A DNA stretch of 64,000 nt, from the NCBI RefSeq assembly GCF_030056705.1, contig NZ_JASHIC010000001.1, positions 62,001 through 126,000 of the forward strand, read 5' to 3'. The translations under genes were made by a program, and so were the position numbers. Under the pieces are notes generated by a model. It saw nothing but the letters and a program-made list of their open reading frames with translations. It did no database searches and was not told the DNA's origin. The first letter of the stretch is position 1. Every line of letters begins with the position of its first letter. Source of the stretch: Flectobacillus longus (GTDB lineage Bacteria; Bacteroidota; Bacteroidia; Cytophagales; Spirosomataceae). Positions 1-7,766 of this stretch are shown piece by piece.

Positions 1-924
1 CAGTTGGTCGCAGGTCCTATCGAACGCCCACAAAATGTCCTTTATCAGTTTCATCAGCTTCATCGCTTCAATTGGGAAAAAGTAAAAAGTGGCTTGTTTT
101 TGATTGGATTTGGGCTTTTCAAAAAAGTAGTAATTGCTGATAGACTAGCCATTTTGGTTGACCATTGTTATAATCAACCCGAAAGCAAAAACGGTCTTTC
201 GCTCCTACTAGCTACTTTCTTTTACACCTTTCAAATCTATTGTGATTTTTCTGGATACTCCGAAATTGCATTAGGAACTGCCCGAGTTATGGGATTTGAA
301 CTGATGGAGAACTTTCATAGCCCATACTTTTCAAGTTCAATTTCTGAGTTTTGGCGACGTTGGCATATCTCTTTATCATCTTGGTTTAGAGATTATTTAT
401 ATATTCCTTTAGGCGGAAATCGAGTATCTGAGTTTCGAAAATATTTGAACCAGTTTATTGTCTTTATGGTCAGTGGATTGTGGCATGGTGCCAACTGGAC
501 TTTTGTGATTTGGGGCTCTTTACATGGCTTTTATCTGATAGTGGCTATTTTCAGAAATAAATACTTCCCAAACCTCAAACTACCACAAAACCTCTGGGGA
601 AAAACCCTCAATGTGGTTAGTACATTTTTCTTAGTCATGCTGGCTTGGGTGTTTTTTAGGGCTAAAAATGTACATGATGCTACAGTAATTTTGCGTAAAA
701 TTAGCTTTACTTCGCTGACAGATACCTTACAAAGTCCACTAAATCAGGTAGAACTGATTTTCTGTTTTATGCTAATAGCATTATTGATGATAAAAGACTG
801 GAAGTTCTTTTATGTAGATACAAGCTCGAATAAGAAATTCTGGTTACTGACATGTGGTTTGGCGTTTCTAACATATTTCTTGGGCGTATTTGAAACCAAT
901 CAGTTTATCTATTTTCAATTCTAG
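1..924 (+). CDS. MBOAT-family O-acyltransferase, AlgI-like (5' partial)
   Basis: Membrane-bound O-acyltransferase of the AlgI/DltB family, which moves acetyl groups across the membrane onto polysaccharides or other envelope polymers. The reading frame is open from base 1, so the N-terminal part lies outside the window; the visible part opens with LVAGPIERP, an internal family motif (AGPI). The frame holds SEFWRRWHISLS and WHGANWTFVIWGSLHG, the latter containing the conserved MBOAT histidine, and several hydrophobic helices. It ends 24 bases before a gene for an SGNH-type partner, the usual pairing for extracellular O-acetylation. The acceptor polymer cannot be told from this sequence. Confidence 0.9.
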   Translation, partial: QLVAGPIERPQNVLYQFHQLHRFNWEKVKSGLFLIGFGLFKKVVIADRLAILVDHCYNQPESKNGLSLLLATFFYTFQIYCDFSGYSEIALGTARVMGFELMENFHSPYFSSSISEFWRRWHISLSSWFRDYLYIPLGGNRVSEFRKYLNQFIVFMVSGLWHGANWTFVIWGSLHGFYLIVAIFRNKYFPNLKLPQNLWGKTLNVVSTFFLVMLAWVFFRAKNVHDATVILRKISFTSLTDTLQSPLNQVELIFCFMLIALLMIKDWKFFYVDTSSNKKFWLLTCGLAFLTYFLGVFETNQFIYFQF

Positions 925-948
925 TTTTGGGTAATAATTGAGAAATTT

Positions 949-1983
949 ATGATTTTTAAAGTATTAAAATATAGCTGTTTATTCATCGCCATATTTTTGT
1001 GGATTCAGGCTTATTCGCCTGTGGTATATCGCACCACAGGACCTTTGGGCTTTTTTCCAGACGATTATCGCAATGGAGATTTGTACCGTCTCTCCTATTT
1101 ACCTGATTTCAAAGACCCTGTAAAAACATGTGCTGGCACAGCAATCACCAAAGATTCAACTCAAAAGCCTGTGCATTTGTATATCCTTGGGGATAGTTTT
1201 ACCGAACCAGGCCGTGTTGATTCTTCCATGCTCAAGGCAGATAAATATACTTATTTGCATTGGGCAAATAGTAGCCAAATTAAGTTGGACACCAACTATC
1301 ACAATATTCTCATTCTTGAGTCTGTAGAACGTACCGCACGAGAACACTTTGGTGAAAAAGTTGATAATTACCAAGTGCTTGGATACGATACCATTACAGT
1401 GACACAAGCCCCACAACTTTCTTGGAAAAGACGTTTACTCCAAAAATCAGAAGAGTTCTTGACATGGTTATTTCCGACTCAGGTAGAAGAACGCTTACAA
1501 CATACGTTGTTTAATTATGATTTCTTTTTGAATGTTCGAGAAGCTAAAGCATCTTTTAATGAAAAAGTATTTGGTCGTGTAGAATCTGGCGTGGTTTTAT
1601 CTCCAGACCAACAAGCTTTGTTTTATAGAGATGAGGCGAAAGCTTCTGAAAAAACATCTTCTTTTTATCCTTTAGATAATCATGAAGTAAACAAAATGAT
1701 TGAGGTCATCAATGGTTCAGCGGCACATTACCAATCTGCTGGGTTCGACCAAGTAGTTTTGGCGTTGATTCCTAATAAAGTAAGCGTAACTAATCCAGAA
1801 CTAGGGAGTTACAATCATTTGATTGAAAAAATACAGTACAATCCTGACTTGAAAGTGCCTTTTATTGAAATTTTCAGAGATTTTAACAATTTAGGAAAAA
1901 AGTATTATCTCAAAGGCGATTCGCACTGGAATTGTGAAGGGAAAGAATTGTGGTTAAGTAAGGTAAATGCTATTATTCAATAG
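949..1983 (+). CDS. SGNH-hydrolase-fold (AlgX/DHHW-like) partner of the MBOAT acyltransferase
   Basis: 344-residue protein with one N-terminal hydrophobic segment (about residues 5-20), so probably membrane-anchored or exported with its body outside the inner membrane. It carries GDSF at residues 81-84 (nucleophile Ser motif) and GDSHW near residues 323-327 (the Asp-x-His end of an SGNH catalytic triad). Such proteins accept the acetyl group from an MBOAT partner and transfer it to the polymer. The gene starts 24 bases after the MBOAT stop and is followed by a strong terminator, so the two form the end of an operon. The substrate is unknown. Confidence 0.75.
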   Translation: MIFKVLKYSCLFIAIFLWIQAYSPVVYRTTGPLGFFPDDYRNGDLYRLSYLPDFKDPVKTCAGTAITKDSTQKPVHLYILGDSFTEPGRVDSSMLKADKYTYLHWANSSQIKLDTNYHNILILESVERTAREHFGEKVDNYQVLGYDTITVTQAPQLSWKRRLLQKSEEFLTWLFPTQVEERLQHTLFNYDFFLNVREAKASFNEKVFGRVESGVVLSPDQQALFYRDEAKASEKTSSFYPLDNHEVNKMIEVINGSAAHYQSAGFDQVVLALIPNKVSVTNPELGSYNHLIEKIQYNPDLKVPFIEIFRDFNNLGKKYYLKGDSHWNCEGKELWLSKVNAIIQ

Positions 1984-2081
1984 CGTTCAGTCAAATATTT
2001 GACACACGACGTCTTTAAAAGACATAAAAAAACCGTCCCAATACGTATCTTGTGACGGTAGATATATGAAGCCTTAGGTTT

Positions 2082-2117
2082 AGGTTGATAGAAGCGTACT
2101 TCTATCAACCTTTTTTG
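2082..2117 (+). terminator. Rho-independent terminator
   Basis: Perfect 13-bp stem (AGGTTGATAGAAG at 2082-2094, complement at 2099-2111), a 4-base loop and a run of six T. It ends the MBOAT/SGNH operon and lies between convergent genes. Confidence 0.85.
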
Positions 2118-2272
2118 TATCATTCTATTTCACGATTCCTTTACAGATACAAACCTAAAACTTTTCCAAATGGTCGAGATAGTAAAATCTATCTTGGAGA
2201 TTTTGATTATATAACTCTCAAAATCCTTTGGTTATTGTATTAGAATTTCATTAGGAAAATGCCTCCTATTGA

Positions 2273-2857
2273 TTACAATAGCACAATAAAGCTTTTCAAA
2301 ACAGCCCCCAAACGAACTGCTTCAAATATACGTTGTTCGCTAGCACCATGACTTTTTACAGATGCTTCGTGAGAAGTAACACACATTTCACAACCATTAA
2401 TTGCTGAGATTACTAAGCTCAATAATTCAAAAAATTCTTTACCCAATACTGGATTCATCATGATTGACATACGAATACCCGCTGGGATATTGTTGTATGA
2501 TTCTTTGTCCATGAAGTGACGGAAACGGTAGAATACGTTGTTGGCGTTCATCAACGAAACACAACTTGCTACTTCTAACAACTCTTTTTCTTCTACGCCT
2601 TTTGCTTTCGCCAACTCTTCCAAAGAAGCCACCAACACCGATGCTTTTTCGTTAATCGCTACACCTAAAGCCAAAAGAACCGCATCTTTCTCTGACAAAG
2701 TAGATGCCTTCAACGAGTTGCTTACATTGATTTTAAGGTCTTTGATATAACGGTGATCTGCCGAATTTAATCTATCCAAAAACACAGAAGCTAAATCTGT
2801 TGGCAAGTTTAATTCTGCCAACAAGTTCTTTTTCGTTTCACTTGTAGTTCCAAACAT
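2273..2857 (-). CDS. ahpD: Carboxymuconolactone decarboxylase/AhpD-family alkylhydroperoxidase
   Basis: 194-residue soluble, mostly helical protein. The family signature GCEMCVTSHE is present, giving the CxxC pair C156/C159 and the proton-relay H163 of AhpD-type enzymes. In Mycobacterium tuberculosis AhpD re-reduces AhpC; the ahpC next door here has the C-terminal CxC seen in that AhpC, so the same partnership is likely. The gene lies 268 bases downstream of ahpC on the same strand, with a hairpin in between, so it may be read through or separately transcribed. A second small hairpin (2904-2923) lies just before its leader. The symbol is assigned by family and context, not by an alignment. 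Confidence 0.82.
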   Translation of the reverse strand: MFGTTSETKKNLLAELNLPTDLASVFLDRLNSADHRYIKDLKINVSNSLKASTLSEKDAVLLALGVAINEKASVLVASLEELAKAKGVEEKELLEVASCVSLMNANNVFYRFRHFMDKESYNNIPAGIRMSIMMNPVLGKEFFELLSLVISAINGCEMCVTSHEASVKSHGASEQRIFEAVRLGAVLKSFIVLL

Positions 2858-3079
2858 GTTATGATGTTATTTATAGAATCCTGAAAGTCTTATTTGAAGA
2901 AAAGCTAACACAATCATGTTAGCCAAAAGTGTAATATCTATGTGCTTATTTTTACAAATAGCCTATATATTCACTGTATAAAATTTTAGTGGTGGTAAAG
3001 CGAAACTTAGTGATATTTATCATTTGGCATACCATAAATTGCTTCGCTCAAGTACCTTTGGTAAGGTATTTAGGAGAAA

Positions 3080-3109
3080 TAGCATTGTTTGATTACTCAA
3101 ACAATGCTA
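3080..3109 (-). terminator. Hairpin terminator downstream of ahpC
   Basis: Perfect 13-bp stem (TAGCATTGTTTGA at 3080-3092, complement at 3097-3109) with a 4-base loop, 16 bases past the ahpC stop on the minus strand. The following T-tract is short (TTTC), so termination is probably partial and could pass some transcript on to ahpD. Confidence 0.6.
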
Positions 3110-3125
3110 CGTAATTTTATATCAA

Positions 3126-3677
3126 CTAAACTGACAAAGTTTCTTCGCCAGCTTTCCAGTTACATGGGCAAAGTTCGTCTGTTTGAAGAGCATCCAATAC
3201 ACGGATTACTTCGTCAACATTACGTCCTACTGACAAATCGTTAGCACATACCCAACGAATAACACCTTGTGGATCAACGATGTATGTTACACGGTAAGCG
3301 ATTTTCTCATTAGCTTCCAAGATACCTAATTCTTCAGCCAAAGATTTAGAAGTATCAGCCAACATAGGGAATTTCAATCCACGAAGATCATCATGGTTGT
3401 TTCTCCATGCCAAGTGAACAAATTCAGAGTCAGTTGAAGCACCAATCAAAATTGCATCACGGTCAGCGAAGTCTTCAGATTTAGCGTTGAATGCAGCGAT
3501 TTCAGTTGGACAAACGAAAGTAAAATCTTTTGGCCACCAGAACATTACCATCCATTTACCTGCGTTGATATGGTCTTCAGAAGTAATATCGTAGAATTCT
3601 TTACCTTTTTCTAAAGATACAACAGCAGATTTTTTGAAAGCTGGGAATTGAGCACCTAAACCTAACATTTTAGACAT
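3126..3677 (-). CDS. ahpC: Peroxiredoxin, AhpC of the AhpD-linked type
   Basis: 183-residue typical peroxiredoxin that reduces hydrogen peroxide and organic peroxides. The peroxidatic cysteine is C56 in DFTFVCPTE. The C-terminus carries ELCPCNW with C170 and C172, like the resolving region of mycobacterial AhpC, which is recharged by AhpD rather than by AhpF. No ahpF is visible nearby, consistent with the AhpD route. It is transcribed away from oxyR, across a 196-base intergenic region holding a nested dyad and a TAnnTTTG box. Confidence 0.92.
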   Translation of the reverse strand: MSKMLGLGAQFPAFKKSAVVSLEKGKEFYDITSEDHINAGKWMVMFWWPKDFTFVCPTEIAAFNAKSEDFADRDAILIGASTDSEFVHLAWRNNHDDLRGLKFPMLADTSKSLAEELGILEANEKIAYRVTYIVDPQGVIRWVCANDLSVGRNVDEVIRVLDALQTDELCPCNWKAGEETLSV

Positions 3678-3722
3678 TTTTTTGTAAATTTATGATTGAT
3701 TAAATATTAAAATTGTACAATT

Positions 3723-3730
3723 CAAATATA
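3723..3730 (-). promoter_or_regulatory. Candidate -7 box for ahpC (TATATTTG)
   Basis: The minus strand reads TATATTTG, matching the Bacteroidota TAnnTTTG -7 element, about 46 bases upstream of the ahpC start. No good TTTG -33 element was seen, which would suit a gene that depends on an activator such as OxyR. Confidence 0.45.
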
Positions 3731-3821
3731 TTATTTCACTACTAATACTGAATTTCGTATTTGAAAAGTATTATTTCCGTTTTGATGATACAAAGGTCAT
3801 CACAAAACTTTCTCAATGCAA

Positions 3822-3857
3822 ATTGATATTATTTATAGCCTTATAAAGATTATCAAT
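3822..3857. promoter_or_regulatory. Putative OxyR operator: nested 36-bp dyad
   Basis: Four elements share one centre at 3839.5: ATTGATA (3822-3828), TTTATA (3832-3837), TATAAA (3842-3847) and TATCAAT (3851-3857). Outer and inner pairs are perfect inverted repeats, and element centres are about 10 bp apart. This is the layout expected for an OxyR tetramer contacting four half-sites on one face of the helix. The dyad ends 16 bases before the oxyR start, so binding would also affect oxyR itself. Seen: the dyad. Inferred: that OxyR binds it. Confidence 0.55.
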
Positions 3858-3873
3858 ACAAACATTTAAAACT

Positions 3874-4815
3874 ATGACAATCACTCAGTTAGAATACATT
3901 ATTGCGGTCGAAAATCTTCGAAACTTTGTGCAGGCTGCCGAAAGCTGTTTTGTAACCCAACCCACACTGAGTATGCAAATACAAAAATTGGAAGATGAGC
4001 TTGGAGTGAAAATTTTTGATCGTAGTAGACAACCCGTAGTGACCACTCAGATTGGAGCCGAAATTATTCAACAAGCTCGTATCACAGTAGCCGAATTTAG
4101 CAAAATCAAGGAGGTGGTGAATTCTGGTAAAAATGAAGTTTCTGGTGAAATTCGCTTGGGTGTAATTCCTACGATTGCCCCTTACTTATTGCCTTTATTT
4201 TTGTCTAGTTTCTTAGAAGAATATCCTAAATTGGAGTTAAAAATTAAGGAACTGACGACCGAAAGAATTATTCAGGCACTCAAAAACGATGATTTGGATA
4301 TTGGTTTATTAGCAACACCACTTCAACAGCCCAATATTATCGAGCACCATATTTTTTACGAGGAATTAGTCTTATATGTATCAAAGCAAAATGCTTTGTA
4401 CCAAAAAGAATACGCCCTTTCTGAAGATATTGATCCGAAGGAATTATGGCTTTTGGAAGAAGGGCACTGCCTCCGCTCACAAATCGAAAACCTTTGTGAG
4501 TTAAAACGTAAAACGATTGGTTTTGGGCAGTTTGAATACCAAGCGGGAAGCTTAGAAACACTCCGCAAAATGGTAGAAAGAAATCAAGGGATTACAATAT
4601 TACCAGAACTTGCAACACTAGATTTTGAGGAAAAACATAAAGGTCTCATCCGACAGTTTGCTAGTCCTGCCCCTGTGCGTGAGGTGAGTTTGGTGGCACA
4701 TAAAAACTTCGCCAAAACTGCTGTTTTGAACGCCCTCAAAAAAAGCATTTTAGCATCGTTGCCCGAATCTATCAAGAATACCAAACCCCGTTCGGTCATT
4801 CAGATAAAGCAATAA
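3874..4815 (+). CDS. oxyR: LysR-family peroxide sensor and regulator OxyR
   Basis: 313-residue LysR-type regulator with an N-terminal winged helix-turn-helix (residues about 3-60) and a LysR substrate-binding domain (about 90-295). The redox loop reads EEGHCLRSQIENLC, placing cysteines at 199 and 208, the same numbers as the disulfide pair of E. coli OxyR. Peroxide would form the C199-C208 bond and switch DNA contacts. Divergent placement next to ahpC supports the role. Length is close to the family norm (about 305). The ATG at 3874 gives a complete HTH and follows the operator-like dyad directly. Confidence 0.93.
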   Translation: MTITQLEYIIAVENLRNFVQAAESCFVTQPTLSMQIQKLEDELGVKIFDRSRQPVVTTQIGAEIIQQARITVAEFSKIKEVVNSGKNEVSGEIRLGVIPTIAPYLLPLFLSSFLEEYPKLELKIKELTTERIIQALKNDDLDIGLLATPLQQPNIIEHHIFYEELVLYVSKQNALYQKEYALSEDIDPKELWLLEEGHCLRSQIENLCELKRKTIGFGQFEYQAGSLETLRKMVERNQGITILPELATLDFEEKHKGLIRQFASPAPVREVSLVAHKNFAKTAVLNALKKSILASLPESIKNTKPRSVIQIKQ

Positions 4816-4834
4816 AGATATTCTCACTTTCTGT

Positions 4835-5036
4835 TATTGAGTGAGTTATGATTGAGTGAATGAGTGATTATCTAGTTTATTTTTTATTGCTATAGACGCA
4901 ATGCCTTGCTTCTACAGCATTGTCTATCAAATATTTTGCGCCAAAAAGGCGGTCGAAAAACTAATTTCGATCGCCTTTTTTTATCCCAAATCATACTAAA
5001 AAATAATCACTAAATCACTCATTTGCTCAATCACAA
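4835..5036 (+). repeat. R1 composite intergenic repeat, copy 1 (diverged)
   Basis: First of four copies of a roughly 200-bp intergenic unit. Order: a stretch rich in GAGTGA/GTGATT words (about 4835-4872); a degraded hairpin around AGACGCAATGC (4893-4925); a GCGGTCGAAA-type terminator hairpin (4943-4980); and a tail with ATCACTAAATCACTC (about 5006-5035). The other copies are near 20635, 29261 (inverted) and 37171. It fills most of the 312 bases between oxyR and the GH28 gene. Confidence 0.75.
4943..4982 (+). terminator. Terminator hairpin inside R1 copy 1
   Basis: A 16-bp stem (4943-4958 with 4965-4980, one G-T pair) and 6-base loop. A-tract and T-tract flank a GC-rich core, so it can work in both directions. 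It sits downstream of oxyR. Confidence 0.8.
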
Positions 5037-5127
5037 ATTATTATCCCATCAACCGAGGAAGCAGGATGGCTAAATCAATTTTTGGAGACATATTGCCAGT
5101 TGAAACTTATAATAGCTTTAAGACAAA

Positions 5128-6453
5128 ATGAAAAAAATACTGCTTGCCTTGGCATGTTCACTGGTGGGATTGAGTACAATCTATGCTCAAAAAAACACTA
5201 AGCAATTGTTTCCTGATGGCACTCCTATTTCGAACTGGTTTACGGTTAATAAAAAAGTCTCTTTACCCCAACTCGGAAAAGCTTACGTTATTACCGATTA
5301 TGGCGTCAAAAACGATAGTACTTTAGTACAAACTGAAGCTATTCAGAAAATTATTGACATAGCAACCGAAAAAGGTGGTGTCATTGTCATTCCTCAAGGT
5401 ACGTTTTTGAGTGGAGCGCTTTTTTTCAAACCTAAAACCCATTTACACGTAGTAGAAGGTGCTAAACTGAAAGGTTCAGATAACATTGAAGATTACCCCA
5501 AATTACCTTCACGTATGGAAGGACAAAGCCTAGATTATTTCACGGCTTTGGTAAATGCTTATCAAGTAGATGGTTTTACAATTTCGGGAAAAGGAACTAT
5601 TGATGGAAATGGCTTGAAATATTGGCAAGCATTTTGGCAAAGAAGAAAAGAAAACCCCAATTGTACCAATTTAGAGGTTTCACGTCCTCGATTGGTTTTT
5701 GTCTGGAAATCCAATAATGTACAGATTCAAGATGTAAAATTGCATAACTCTGGTTTCTGGACTACTCATTTGTATCAATGTAACAACGTAAAAATCTTAG
5801 ATGCACACATTTTCTCGCCAGAAAAACCTGTAAAAGCACCAAGTACCGACGCCATTGATATAGATGCTTGTACAAATGTCTTGGTAAAAGGTTGTTATTT
5901 GTCTGTCAATGATGATGCTATTGCCTTGAAAGGTGGTAAAGGTCCTTGGGCAGATAAAGTGCCTAACAATGGTGCCAACAAAAATATTATTATCGAAGAT
6001 TGTGAGTTTGGCTTTTGTCATTCTGCCCTTACTTGTGGTAGTGAGGCGATTCATAACCGCAATATCGTTATGCGTAACTGTTATGTGAATGAAGCAACCA
6101 GAGTTTTATGGCTCAAAATGCGACCAGATACGCCACAATTATATGAGTATATTTTAGTAGAAAATGTCAAAGGAAATTCTCACAGTTTACTGTTTGTAAA
6201 ACCATGGAAACAGTTTTTTGATTTACAGGGACGTAAAGATGTGCCTCTCTCCTATTCAGACCATGTTACTTTGAAAAACATCGAAGTGAAATGTGATATA
6301 TTCTACGATGTGGCCGTGTCGGAATACGACAAACTTTCCAATTTTACTTTTGAAAACTTTAAAGTAGAAAGTAAAAACCCTGCTATCGACAAATCAGTAG
6401 TAAAAGGTTTTACGTTGAAAAATGTGGTTGTGAATGGTGCGGCGATTAAGTAA
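5128..6453 (+). CDS. Secreted glycoside hydrolase family 28 (polygalacturonase-like)
   Basis: 441-residue protein with a Sec signal peptide (residues 1-20, ending YAQ) and a right-handed beta-helix typical of GH28. Family acids are in STDAIDID (about residues 239-246) and VNDDAIALKG (about 260-269); the later GHG and RIK sites appear as HSALTCGS and LWLKMR, which are variant forms. GH28 enzymes cut alpha-1,4 galacturonan or related pectic chains by inversion. The variant sites suggest an exo-acting or rhamnogalacturonan-directed member, but this is inference. It is transcribed alone and followed by its own terminator. Confidence 0.85.
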   Translation: MKKILLALACSLVGLSTIYAQKNTKQLFPDGTPISNWFTVNKKVSLPQLGKAYVITDYGVKNDSTLVQTEAIQKIIDIATEKGGVIVIPQGTFLSGALFFKPKTHLHVVEGAKLKGSDNIEDYPKLPSRMEGQSLDYFTALVNAYQVDGFTISGKGTIDGNGLKYWQAFWQRRKENPNCTNLEVSRPRLVFVWKSNNVQIQDVKLHNSGFWTTHLYQCNNVKILDAHIFSPEKPVKAPSTDAIDIDACTNVLVKGCYLSVNDDAIALKGGKGPWADKVPNNGANKNIIIEDCEFGFCHSALTCGSEAIHNRNIVMRNCYVNEATRVLWLKMRPDTPQLYEYILVENVKGNSHSLLFVKPWKQFFDLQGRKDVPLSYSDHVTLKNIEVKCDIFYDVAVSEYDKLSNFTFENFKVESKNPAIDKSVVKGFTLKNVVVNGAAIK

Positions 6454-6472
6454 TAGAGTCTAGTATCATATA

Positions 6473-6518
6473 AAAATCCCTTTGTGATGGTTTAAATGCC
6501 AAACAAAGGGATTTTTTA
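6473..6518 (+). terminator. Terminator after the GH28 gene
   Basis: A 12-bp stem (AAAATCCCTTTG at 6473-6484, complement at 6504-6515) with a 19-base loop and a T-tract, 20 bases after the stop. Confidence 0.8.
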
Positions 6519-6609
6519 TATTTACCGATTATCATATTTGTAATGGATTCTCAAAAATGTTGATGTTAATTTGCGTGAAATAAATTTTCTACGATAAATC
6601 CCAATTTTT

Positions 6610-7104
6610 ATGCTTTACCTATTTTGGGGACTTTTGAATCTCGCGCTTATTGTCCTCTATCTAAGATTACTTTTCTTCTCCCTCCGTAACATCTCACGGA
6701 AAAATGGCATGTTGACAGCGATTTTAGTCTTTATCCTTTTCCCAGGTACAATGAGCCAAGCAGGTACAAAAAAGGCTCCTCCTCAGTATTTTGAGATGGC
6801 AAAAGGTCATGATCCCAGCCGAATGTTTACTACAGTTTTCTCAGTGGAAGACCACAAACTTTTCAAAAAAGAAGTGATTCTTTACTATGAAAAGCATCAA
6901 AAAATCGAAGTCTTAGCTATGCAAGGCATGGAATCAGGGTGGAATACTGGCGTTCGTTGGCAACCAACTAGTATCACTGCTTATCAGGATACTAAAAGCC
7001 AAAAAATTAATTACGCTATCTCAGCAAAAGTAGACTGGACTATTCTTTCAATTCCTATTTTTACAACGCAGGAAACGATAAAGGGTACATTTCAAGTCAA
7101 ATAA
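6610..7104 (+). CDS. Hypothetical membrane-anchored protein
   Basis: 164 residues, family not recognised. Hydrophobic segments at about residues 1-27 and 35-50 are followed by a polar region of about 110 residues with beta-like character and no cysteine pairs or catalytic motif that I can name. The second segment ends in a signal-peptidase-like SQAG, so the C-terminal part could be periplasmic. The start codon at 6610 is preceded by an AT-rich leader. It lies before the blaI operator but ends 52 bases ahead of it, so it is unlikely to be under BlaI control. Confidence 0.55.
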   Translation: MLYLFWGLLNLALIVLYLRLLFFSLRNISRKNGMLTAILVFILFPGTMSQAGTKKAPPQYFEMAKGHDPSRMFTTVFSVEDHKLFKKEVILYYEKHQKIEVLAMQGMESGWNTGVRWQPTSITAYQDTKSQKINYAISAKVDWTILSIPIFTTQETIKGTFQVK

Positions 7105-7156
7105 ATCCCAAATCGATTAGAAGCAATAACTTCATTTTCACACATTTTAAAATTTC

Positions 7157-7197
7157 AAAAACAAATACCTACGAAATATTCGTAGGTATTTGTTTTT
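7157..7197. promoter_or_regulatory. BlaI-type operator upstream of the repressor gene
   Basis: Perfect inverted repeat with 19-bp arms and a 3-base centre (7157-7175, 7179-7197). The core CTACGAA-ATA-TTCGTAG is shared with a second palindrome at 7654-7680. It ends 3 bases before a TAnnTTTG box, so bound repressor would block the promoter of its own gene. Confidence 0.7.
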
Positions 7198-7200
7198 TTA

Positions 7201-7208
7201 TACCTTTG
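7201..7208 (+). promoter_or_regulatory. -7 promoter box TACCTTTG of the BlaI gene
   Basis: Exact TAnnTTTG match 21 bases before the ATG at 7230 and directly after the operator palindrome. Confidence 0.65.
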
Positions 7209-7229
7209 TAATAATCAAACTTTAACATA

Positions 7230-7592
7230 ATGGAAAAATTAACACCTTCCGAAGAGGAAGCTATGCTAGTGATTTGGAGTAAAAAAGGCGGTTTTGTCAA
7301 AGATATATTAGAAGGCCTCACTGGCGAAAAACCTCCCTATACTACACTGGCTTCCACGGTAAAAAACTTGGAGAAAAAAGGATTTGTCAAGGCTGTAAAA
7401 TACGCCAACGCTTTCCGCTACGAACCTGCGATTCCACAAGAAAGCTACAAGCGTGAGCACGTAGGCAATGTGGTATCTGGTTATTTCAAAAATTCGTATA
7501 AAGAATTAGTAAGTTTTTTTGCTCAAGAAGAAAAAATAACCCCCGATGATTTACAAGAAATTTTAAATATGATTCAAAACGGTAAATCATAA
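7230..7592 (+). CDS. BlaI/MecI/CopY-family transcriptional repressor
   Basis: 120-residue winged-helix repressor. The N-terminus (LTPSEEEAMLVIWSKKGGFV) and PPYTTLASTVKNLEKKGFV form the family's recognition-helix region; the C-terminal half is the dimerisation domain that a partner protease would inactivate. The M56 sensor gene follows 174 bases later with its own matching palindrome and promoter box, so the repressor probably controls both transcripts. In Bacteroidota such pairs are often not linked to beta-lactamases, and none is seen here. Confidence 0.9.
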   Translation: MEKLTPSEEEAMLVIWSKKGGFVKDILEGLTGEKPPYTTLASTVKNLEKKGFVKAVKYANAFRYEPAIPQESYKREHVGNVVSGYFKNSYKELVSFFAQEEKITPDDLQEILNMIQNGKS

Positions 7593-7653
7593 GTTTTCAA
7601 TTTCTCAACATGCTTTTTTTTCCTCTTTTCGCCCTTTAAAATTATTTTCAAAA

Positions 7654-7680
7654 AATATCTACGAAAATTTCGTAGATATT
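7654..7680. promoter_or_regulatory. Second BlaI-type operator, upstream of the M56 gene
   Basis: Perfect 13+1+13 palindrome (AATATCTACGAAA, one base, complement) with the same CTACGAA...TTCGTAG core as the site at 7157-7197. It ends 11 bases before a TATGTTTG promoter box. Confidence 0.7.
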
Positions 7681-7691
7681 CGATTTATTCG

Positions 7692-7699
7692 TATGTTTG
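7692..7699 (+). promoter_or_regulatory. -7 promoter box TATGTTTG of the M56 gene
   Basis: Exact TAnnTTTG match downstream of the second BlaI-type palindrome, 67 bases before the M56 start. Its position shows that repressor and sensor have separate but similarly controlled promoters. Confidence 0.6.
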
Positions 7700-7766
7700 T
7701 ATTGTAAGGCAAACATACACCTGATAATTATGAAAATTTAACAGCTATTCAAAACAGGAAAAGCTT

